From: Sugiyamaella lignohabitans
Lineage: Eukaryota > Ascomycota > Dipodascomycetes > Dipodascales > Trichomonascaceae
NCBI RefSeq assembly: GCF_001640025.1
Contig: NC_031671.1
Span: forward strand, 1,054,001-1,118,000
Direction: 5' to 3'
DNA: 64,000 bases
The translations under genes and the position numbers were made by a program. Below are positions 56,346 through 63,083 of this stretch, piece by piece (position 1 is the stretch's first letter; the number at the start of each line of letters is the position of its first letter). The notes under the pieces were generated by a model, which saw only the letters and a list, made by a program, of their open reading frames with translations, had not been told where the DNA came from and searched no databases.

Positions 56346-56376
56346 CCCATAACTTATGGGATGAGGTCTATATATA
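56346..56376 (+). promoter_or_regulatory. PIPK-4 core promoter: 15-bp palindrome and TATA box
   Basis: CCCATAA-C-TTATGGG (56346-56360), a perfect inverted repeat, sits 8 bp before TATATATA (56369-56376). It occupies the place held by the AAGATTATGT inverted repeat in PIPK-1/3/5, with different sequence. Confidence 0.55.
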
Positions 56377-56535
56377 CAGTGGGAGGCCATGGCTGCTTTC
56401 GCTCGTCTTTTTCCTCTTCTTCTTTTACCATTCAAAAAAAAGTTCTTCTTTTGCTGTGAGTATTTTTTTGTCATTGTTAAACAGCGCTACAATTTTCGAT
56501 TATTTTTATTACTGTGTGATCATTATTTACCTGCC

Positions 56536-57903
56536 ATGAGTAGACTAGCTTCTCTTTCTGTTAAGAAAGCTGGGTGTGCTTCTATTGGTTGGTCGTCCCG
56601 TGCCCAAGTTAAACCCACTGCTACTTCAGTGGTCTCTGGCTTGCCTCGTGAGTTTAAAGACATGGATTCATCTTCTGCTTTTATGTCCTCATTGAACGGT
56701 TCATTTGTTAAGTCTTGTGGTCCTATTACTTTGGTTCCTGGTGTTGTGAATGATACTATTGTACCCACTACTTTGATTCCCAATACTACTGGACGCCAAA
56801 CTCCCATTGACTGCCACAAGTCTTGGAAGCAGCTTTCTAAACAGTTGAATGTACTTTCTATTGGCAAGAAGCTGTTTAAATCTATTAAGAAGAACTGTCA
56901 TAAGTCAAAGGTTCCTCAAGTTAAACCAGTCAAGTGCAGAGCCTTTAACCTCTTGGATGAGGATACTATTGAAGAGGAGCCCCGTTCAAGCATTGATACT
57001 TCTGCTACACTCACCGTTGACACCCCTACTGCTCCCGAGTTTTATTCTTATGAGCACAATCAACAGTCAAACATGGAAGATTGCCACGTTGTTCCTCATT
57101 CTTGGTCCGACCTCCTCAGTGTCCTGTCTGAAGGCACACAGGCCAACCCCACCACTTCTCCTTCTCTTCTTAGAAGATTTCTGTCCAAGTTTTTCAAGGC
57201 AGAAGATGACGAGCCCAAGCTTACTGAACAAGACTTGCAGCAGCTGGCTCTCGATAACATCGACAACCTCTCATTCCAATCTTTCAATGAAAAAGCATTT
57301 GCTTCTATCAGAAAGTCATTAGGAGTCCAACTCCCCAACTGGAATCAGTTCGTTATTGATGACAACCAAACCATTATTTATTCATCTGATGGCAAGTTTG
57401 CTCTCCACTCTCTTTATTACTCCGAGGTACAGGCACTGAATGCCATGGCTACAGATCTCAGCCACCACCTGAGCAGACACAAGACCGATCTTACCAATTA
57501 CATTGGTCTGTACCGTGTTGGATCCCACTATTTGTCTCTTGAGAGTCTACCATTTAACGAATCCGACATGGTCAACGCATTTTACATGCAATTCAACCGT
57601 GAGGATATCAACCTCTATCACGACGTCTCTGGTAATTCCCAGGTATCAGCTGGTCAACACTTCAGAACCAGTCATGTCACCCCTCGTGACAAGAAGACAT
57701 TATTTCGGGATCTCAAGTTCCTGAAGCATCATTCAGCCTTTGGCTATAAACTAGTTTTTGGTGATGTCAATGGTAAACCTTGTTTCAAGTTTGCCAACAT
57801 TTTGCCGTCAACATCCGGCGAGGGTCTGATTACTTCGGTCAAGACAGAATCGGACTCCAATTTCAATCTCTTCACCCGAGAGATTGATTACATGTCAATG
57901 TAA
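56536..57903 (+). CDS. PIPK-4: degenerate PIPK-like pseudokinase
   Basis: A 455-residue protein. I use the ATG at 56536 (MSRLASLSVKKAG); an in-frame ATG at 56389 lies 13 bp after the TATA box. The N-terminal half is Ser/Thr/Pro-rich with an acidic patch. The C-terminal half aligns with the PIPK core but has lost catalytic residues: SSDGKFALHSL replaces TPDGKYIIKTI (no lysine), DLKGST has no counterpart, SAFGYKLVFG replaces NIMDYSLLVG, and the metal-binding GMIDTL becomes FKFANIL. Spacing and flanking words (DLTNYIGLYRVG for QLPFYLGNYTL; TLFRDLKFL for RVVFKDLDW) remain. The frame is open with coherent codons, so it is a maintained protein without kinase activity, not an obvious pseudogene. A protein-binding or lipid-binding role is possible. 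Confidence 0.7.
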   Translation: MSRLASLSVKKAGCASIGWSSRAQVKPTATSVVSGLPREFKDMDSSSAFMSSLNGSFVKSCGPITLVPGVVNDTIVPTTLIPNTTGRQTPIDCHKSWKQLSKQLNVLSIGKKLFKSIKKNCHKSKVPQVKPVKCRAFNLLDEDTIEEEPRSSIDTSATLTVDTPTAPEFYSYEHNQQSNMEDCHVVPHSWSDLLSVLSEGTQANPTTSPSLLRRFLSKFFKAEDDEPKLTEQDLQQLALDNIDNLSFQSFNEKAFASIRKSLGVQLPNWNQFVIDDNQTIIYSSDGKFALHSLYYSEVQALNAMATDLSHHLSRHKTDLTNYIGLYRVGSHYLSLESLPFNESDMVNAFYMQFNREDINLYHDVSGNSQVSAGQHFRTSHVTPRDKKTLFRDLKFLKHHSAFGYKLVFGDVNGKPCFKFANILPSTSGEGLITSVKTESDSNFNLFTREIDYMSM

Positions 57904-58255
57904 CCTGGTTATTGTCAGCATCCATCTGTACATGTCTTGTTTGGTTCCTTTTACGTTCCAGTGGCCATGACATTTGGTTCCAGGCCCTTTTGGTGCGACT
58001 GTCTTCCCATTTAGTGATTTGGGACCCAGGATCTAGGATCATTCCCAGTGGTTCAGAAAACTCGTTCGACTGTTAGGAGCTACGTGATGTCGACCAGCTC
58101 CAAATTCAGGCGCCGCCCGACCGGCGACTAGGAGCAGGTCTCATCCATTGTCCATTCTTCCATTGGTCCTTTAGTGGCGCTCCTTGCTGCCTTTTAGGGT
58201 TGGTAATGGAACATGAGACAAGTAGCTACTGATACAGGCTGCGACAATCAATGCC

Positions 58256-58429
58256 ATGGATCTTGATGCAAATCCTGAACTCTTTGAACTATTCAACTGG
58301 ACAGTTGCACCATCTTGGGCACCACACTACTCAACAATTGGACAACCCTGGCACCAGCAAGGAACCTACAAGCCTGGTACAGACCCACTGACAGTTGACC
58401 TACTTAATGACACTATTTATTTTTGTTGA
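58256..58429 (+). CDS. Possible 57-residue small protein
   Basis: A 57-codon frame beginning MDLDANPELFELFNWTVAPS and continuing through YSTIGQPWHQQGTYKPG to DTIYFC and a TGA. The composition is balanced and protein-like. Immediately upstream is CTACTGATACAG, which could be a branch point plus acceptor, so it might instead be the last exon of a spliced gene whose first exon I could not find. No family recognised. Confidence 0.35.
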   Translation: MDLDANPELFELFNWTVAPSWAPHYSTIGQPWHQQGTYKPGTDPLTVDLLNDTIYFC

Positions 58430-58630
58430 GAGTTGCAGCACGTTTGCCACCCTCTTAAATTTTGACTTTGTTTTGGCGTTTGGGTAAAACTATTAGATTG
58501 TCTTTTTTTAATGTAATTAATTAATATTAATAGAGTTTTTAATATCTCAAACTCCTAATCTGATGAACAGACTCCATGGTCCTAGCAGTCCGAATCCAAG
58601 TTCATCCGTCACTAGTCCACTGTCACAGCA

Positions 58631-58684
58631 GCTCGCGAAGCGAGCACCACGGGGTCTGGGGCAGCGCCCCAGCCGCCGGAGGCA
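58631..58684 (-). repeat. GCH element downstream of PFA4 (sense)
   Basis: Short CTCGC/GCGAG variant, 65 bp past the PFA4 stop. Confidence 0.9.
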
Positions 58685-58749
58685 AAAATCAACCACAAAA
58701 GTGACGAAAGAGTAATAAATAAATGTAATATGTAACAGGTCGCATGGAC

Positions 58750-60010
58750 CTAGCTCTCAGTATCGACGTCGACACCGAAATCGGCGATGGACTCGCCCTC
58801 AAAGTTCATCCACTGATCGCGCTTGTAAAAATCGTTCTCTTCAGGAAGACGTTCGACTTCTTCGTCTTCGGAATCACTGTCATAGCCATCGTCTCCATCG
58901 TCTTCGGCATACTCACCATTACCACGGTGGCGCATGTACCCCAGTGTTCTGGGATAGTGTCCTCGTGGAGCCGCTGTCCTTATACCGATATCCCCGGACG
59001 GCGAGGATGACGCTCCAGCAGACCCAGAACGAGGAGGACCCTGGTCTCGATGGTCAGGTGGCCAAACAGAGCCGTCATCAGCGGCCTCATTTTTCTCAAA
59101 ATGCATACCATCACCAACAGGCCCACCAAACGGCCACATCCATGCCAGCGGATTATTACCGCCCATGGCATTAGCTACATTAGTCCACGGATCTAAATCA
59201 TACGGAAATTCGACATTTTGCACCAGTTTTCTGCGAACGAGAGTTTCAATACGTTCGACCTCCCATGTTTCAATTTGAGTCTGACCCTCGACCATGTTCC
59301 ATGCGACACGGATGGACAGCAAGCCAACTGAGAACAAGACAAATGAAACCACTGGGATCAATACAATAGTAAATGCAATCTCGGTTTTAGTCACATCATA
59401 AGTTGATAGAGGAAGATGCCGCTTAGAGTACAAAAAGAAGCCTCTAGCCCATACATGATAGAATGCGTAACTAGCCGATATGAGCACCCAAGCTAGGAAC
59501 CTCACAAAGTGAGGCATATTGGCATGACCCACGCAGTTATAAGTCCAAGGACAATGGTGGTCCATCTTCAAGACACATTTCTTACACTGTCTACAATGAT
59601 GAGTTCTTTCGGGCTTATAACCATTGCACTTGATACACCACCTGGTCCATTCACCAGGAAGCGGCTTGAAATCCGATGTTGGGCTTCCTGGCGAGGTCAT
59701 AATTGCCAGATAATATGACAGCCACGTCATAACCAGGGAAAACTGGAACCATATCAGCTGCCAATGCGACTCATGGCGAGGTAGCAGCACAAAAAAATAA
59801 GTCCCATAGCCGCCAAACGCGATAAGTATCGACGGGATCTGTCTCACCTGTTAGTAACCGCCCCTACAGGGACAATGATCTGGGTCCTCCGGAAACTGAA
59901 CCAGCCTTCCCCAGTTCCATTGATCTCTCCACGATGATGAAAAATACAATCCGGTGTAATCAACCACTTACAATCACACCCAATATGGGCCACGACAGTT
60001 CTATAGCCAT
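58750..60010 (-). CDS. PFA4: ER palmitoyltransferase Pfa4 (DHHC family), two exons
   Basis: Exon 1 is 59972-60010 and exon 2 is 58750-59838 (375 aa), joining MAIELSWPILGVI|IPSILIAFGGYG. I place the acceptor at GACAG and not at the first AG (TACTAACAG). The first AG would add VRQ inside the first membrane helix, and skipping an AG that close to the branch point also happens in RPB11. Four membrane helices flank the cytosolic DHHC cysteine-rich domain: CIKCNGYKPERTHHCRQC, then MDHHCPWTYNCVGH with the catalytic Cys. The segment FGGPVGDGMHFEKN and the C-terminal ADFGVDVD are Pfa4 hallmarks. Pfa4 palmitoylates chitin synthase Chs3 and amino acid permeases in the ER. The C-terminal region is acidic. 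The 133-bp intron has no GCH element. Confidence 0.92.
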
Positions 60011-60609
60011 GGCGTGTGATCCGGTAAAACACCATGAAGTTCACGAAGTTCGAATATCTGTCGCCAGTACGGCTCATACAAATACCCCTTCTATACAGAC
60101 ATCCGACCGGCGGCAGCTCGGTCCGCGAAACAGTCTCCATCACCCAAAACATGGCCAATGGCCACTAAAAAACTCATCCAACGAGGCAATCGGTCCTGGA
60201 GGACCAATTTATACAGAAACAGGGGCTCTGGAGTCCACGTCTGGATCCCCTGTGTGCCTCCGGCGGCTGGGGCTCCGCCCCAGACCCCGTTGCTCCTGCT
60301 TCGCAGGAGAATACTCCGGGACCAAAACGTAACGACTCGAGCGAAGCGAGAGGAGCCACGGGGTCTGGGGCGGAGCCCCAGCCGCCGGAGGCAACAGTTC
60401 CCACGGAAATACGGCCCTGGACGTCTGGGTTAGGAGTGGACCCTGGAATTTTTCAGGGCTAGGATGTGTGAAAAAGATAAGCGATGGCAGGTGCGTGAGT
60501 CTTTAAAGATCGAGGAGCGAGAGATAGCGACGGATCGTAATATACAGCATCATCTGTGGACCAAGTTTAGTGTATACAGCGGTTGGAAAGTAGTTAAGGA
60601 TAGTATAAA
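60011..60609. other. Divergent PFA4/ARG4 promoter region
   Basis: 600 bp between divergent starts, holding a GCH pair in the middle. TGAGTCT near 60497 resembles a Gcn4 site (TGASTCA), fitting general amino-acid control of ARG4. Confidence 0.5.
60255..60393. repeat. Inverted pair of GCH elements in the PFA4/ARG4 promoter
   Basis: Plus copy 60255-60309 (CTCCTGC/GCAGGAG) and minus copy 60333-60393 (CTCTCGC tail), 23 bp apart. Confidence 0.9.
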
Positions 60610-62007
60610 ATGAGCAGCGAGCAACCAGCAGAGTTGAAATTGTGGGGTGGTCGTTTCACTGGCGGCACCGATCCTTTGATGGAGCTGTACAACGCTTCTT
60701 TGCCCTATGATAAGAAGATGTATGTTGCCGATTTGGAGGGCACTCGTGTTTATACTTCGGCTCTTCACAAGGTGGGCCTTCTTAACGATCACGAATTGTC
60801 TGAGATCCACCGAGGATTGAAGCTCGTAGAGGCTGAATGGGCTGAGGGAAAGTTTGTTGAGAAGCCTGGTGATGAGGATATCCATACTGCAAATGAGAGA
60901 AGATTGGGCGAGCTCATTGGCCGTGATATTTCTGGTAAGGTTCACACTGGTCGTTCTCGTAATGACCAGGTCGCTACTGATATGAGATTGTATGTTCGTG
61001 AAGAACTTGCCAAGATCCGTGCTATTTTGGTGGGTCTTATCAAGGTGTTTGTTTCTCGTGCTGAGAAGGAGATGGACATTCTCATGCCTGGTTACACTCA
61101 TTTGCAAAGAGCTCAACCCATTCGTTGGTCGCACTGGTTGAGTTCTCATGCCACATATTTGGCCAATGATTTAGAACGTCTTGACCAGGTCATCAAACGG
61201 GTCAACAGATCGCCTCTTGGAGCCGGTGCTTTGGCTGGTCACCCTTACGGAGTTGACCGTGAGTACATTGCCGACAACCTGGGTTTCGAGTCTGTTATTG
61301 GAAACTCTTTGACTGCTGTTGCTGATAGAGATTTCGTTGTCGAGACCTTGTTCTGGGGTTCTTTGGTGTTGAACCATTTGTCGAAGTTCTCTGAGGATCT
61401 GATCATTTACTCGACTGCTGAGTTTGGTTTTATCAAGCTTGCCGACGCTTACTCTACTGGATCCAGTTTGATGCCTCAAAAGAAGAACCCCGACAGTTTG
61501 GAGCTTCTTCGTGGTAAGAGTGGTCGTGTGTTTGGTCAATTGGCTGGATTCATGATGTCACTCAAGGCTACCCCCTCAACCTATAACAAGGACTTGCAAG
61601 AAGACAAGGAGCCCTTGTTCGACTGTCTGACCACTGTCAGCCACTCACTCTCCATTGCTACCGGCGTCATCTCCACTTTATCTGTTGACGCTGCTAAAAT
61701 GAGAGCTGCTCTGACCATGGACATGCTCGCCACCGACTTGGCTGACTACCTTGTCCGCAAGGGCGTCCCCTTCAGAGAGACCCACCACATTTCTGGCGAG
61801 GCTGTTGCCACTTCCGAAAAGCTCGGACTTTCAGGCATCGACCAACTCACTCTCGAGCAGTACAAGCAAATCGACGCTCGTTTCGATGCCGACGTCGTCA
61901 ATGTCTTCAACTTCGAGACCTCTGTCGAGCGTCGTACTGCCACCGGTGGTACTGCCAAGTCCGCAGTTCTCGCTCAACTCAAGAACATCGCATCTTCTCT
62001 TAACTAA
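60610..62007 (+). CDS. ARG4: Argininosuccinate lyase
   Basis: A 465-residue cytosolic enzyme of the fumarase/aspartase superfamily that splits argininosuccinate into arginine and fumarate, the last step of arginine synthesis. Visible blocks are [12 protein letters not shown] at the N-terminus, [16 protein letters not shown] (substrate binding), the catalytic His region [17 protein letters not shown], and the superfamily signature [12 protein letters not shown] (residues 284-295), whose flexible loop carries the catalytic Ser. The length and blocks match yeast Arg4. Single exon. The upstream TGAGTCT (about 60497) may be a Gcn4 element. A GCH element begins 42 bp after the stop, sense. Codon usage looks biased to C/T-ending codons, suggesting good expression. 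Confidence 0.97.
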   Translation: MSSEQPAELKLWGGRFTGGTDPLMELYNASLPYDKKMYVADLEGTRVYTSALHKVGLLNDHELSEIHRGLKLVEAEWAEGKFVEKPGDEDIHTANERRLGELIGRDISGKVHTGRSRNDQVATDMRLYVREELAKIRAILVGLIKVFVSRAEKEMDILMPGYTHLQRAQPIRWSHWLSSHATYLANDLERLDQVIKRVNRSPLGAGALAGHPYGVDREYIADNLGFESVIGNSLTAVADRDFVVETLFWGSLVLNHLSKFSEDLIIYSTAEFGFIKLADAYSTGSSLMPQKKNPDSLELLRGKSGRVFGQLAGFMMSLKATPSTYNKDLQEDKEPLFDCLTTVSHSLSIATGVISTLSVDAAKMRAALTMDMLATDLADYLVRKGVPFRETHHISGEAVATSEKLGLSGIDQLTLEQYKQIDARFDADVVNVFNFETSVERRTATGGTAKSAVLAQLKNIASSLN

Positions 62008-62049
62008 CCTCTCACGCTAAATATATTAATTCTACTCGTACTGGGATTG

Positions 62050-62111
62050 TGCCTCCGGCGGCTGGGGCTCCGCCCCAGACCCCGCTAGCTCCTCTCGCTG
62101 CGCTCGAGTCG
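62050..62111 (+). repeat. GCH element downstream of ARG4 (sense)
   Basis: Full-length copy with CTCGCTGCGCTCGAG tail, 42 bp after the stop codon. Confidence 0.9.
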
Positions 62112-62456
62112 TACGTCGGGGGTCCAGTGAAACCTGCGTCCCTTACCGTTTGAGTTCTTGAGGGGAGCACGAGCTAGTGGGTTTGAGAGAAAGCCCTAGT
62201 GTCGGAGGCTCGCTCAGGATCAGGCAAATATGATTATCCCAGTGACAGTGATAGTGTCAGTCTCACCATTAGCTCAATTGCCCCATTGAAGTTGGTAGAA
62301 ACTGCTGTTGTGTACTGTACAACGATCTTAGGGCTCAAAAACCTGCTAAACAACTTAAGGTTTGAGCTAAACCTTCACTCTCGGATTCTCCCAAGCATGG
62401 CGCTTTTTACGCTCCCAGCTGCAAGCCACAGGTAGCCGGCGGGTCAGCCCAGCGTA

Positions 62457-62507
62457 ACGAGCGAAGCGAGCTACGGGGTCTGGGGCGGAGCCCCAGCCGC
62501 CGGAGGC
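62457..62507 (-). repeat. GCH element abutting the PIPK-5 distal module
   Basis: Short-tail copy (GAGCGAAGCGAGC) whose GGAGGC terminus touches the distal module, as at 40423. Confidence 0.85.
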
Positions 62508-62508
62508 C

Positions 62509-62630
62509 GCCTGGCCACCCCATTGCCCCCGAACCCGCATGCATACCCCGGAGCTGCCAGCCCATTATCTTGCATATGGGGCGGATCGGCTTGGCAGCGA
62601 TGAGATATACCCCCGACATTGCCGTACGGA
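62509..62630 (-). promoter_or_regulatory. Distal upstream module of PIPK-5
   Basis: On the minus strand it carries GGCAATGTCGGGGGT, CTCATCGCTGCCAAGCCG, ATATGCAAGATAATGGGCTG and GGGGTATGCATGCGGG, aligning over ~120 bp with 40299-40420. It ends 449 bp before the ATG. Confidence 0.7.
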
Positions 62631-62802
62631 GTAAATTTCGATTTAGAGGGAACTAACTTGTACTGTTATAATTAGATGCAAACCAGGCTATTGAACTCTA
62701 AATACAGCTGAACACTTGATATCTCGGCTGCTCCAGTGTTCAGATACTTCAATTAGATTGCTGCTGGTCTCCAGCGGTTGCCCAGCGGGTGTGGATACTC
62801 CC

Positions 62803-62909
62803 AGCCTGCAGGTTGCAGGCTGCAGGCTGCAGCCCACAGAGTCCGTGAACCAAGATTATGTGGTCGGTGCAGACATCAACATAATCTTTAGAGCCCCGTG
62901 TATATATAT
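62803..62909 (+). promoter_or_regulatory. PIPK-5 core promoter block
   Basis: CTGCAGG/GGCTGCAGG cluster (62803-62836), the AAGATTATGT/ACATAATCTT inverted repeat (62852-62888) and TATATATAT (62901-62909), then a pyrimidine-rich leader. Confidence 0.75.
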
Positions 62910-63060
62910 GAAAGGAAATCCGCTGCAATGGTCTTTTTTCTTCTCTTCTTCTTTTTTTCTCCTCAGAATAAAACTACAGCTGTTCTTACGCTTTATTTTT
63001 GTTCTGTGAATTTTTAACCAGCGCTTTCAACACTAATTTTCTACTACTGTTTTACTGTTG

Positions 63061-63083
63061 CCCATTTTAATTGATAAAATGGG
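63061..63083 (+). promoter_or_regulatory. Inverted repeat over the PIPK-5 start codon
   Basis: CCCATTTT and AAAATGGG with a 7-nt AATTGAT loop; the ATG is in the right arm. Identical to PIPK-1. Confidence 0.6.

Larger units (their letters stand above)
55415..56535. other. Intergenic region between SIN3 and PIPK-4
   Basis: Left part: three GCH elements (55533-55762). Right part: PIPK-4 upstream elements. No further gene recognised. Confidence 0.5.
57904..58749. other. Intergenic region between PIPK-4 and PFA4
   Basis: Contains a possible small ORF (58256-58429) and a GCH element at its right end; otherwise nothing seen. Confidence 0.45.
62008..63078. other. Intergenic region between ARG4 and PIPK-5
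   Basis: Holds two GCH elements on the left and the PIPK-5 upstream modules on the right; no additional gene seen. Confidence 0.5.

Noticed and set aside
59845..59847. GTG start for PFA4 at MRQIPS, or acceptor at the first AG (TACTAACAG)
   Set aside because: A 13-codon first exon with ATG and GTAAGT exists at 59972-60010, and skipping to GACAG gives the LGVI-IPS register expected for Pfa4 membrane helix 1.
23849..62507. Mitochondrial origin of the window because GC clusters resemble mitochondrial ones
   Set aside because: Nuclear-encoded genes with spliceosomal introns, a nuclear-type intron-bearing tRNA and standard-code proteins show it is nuclear.
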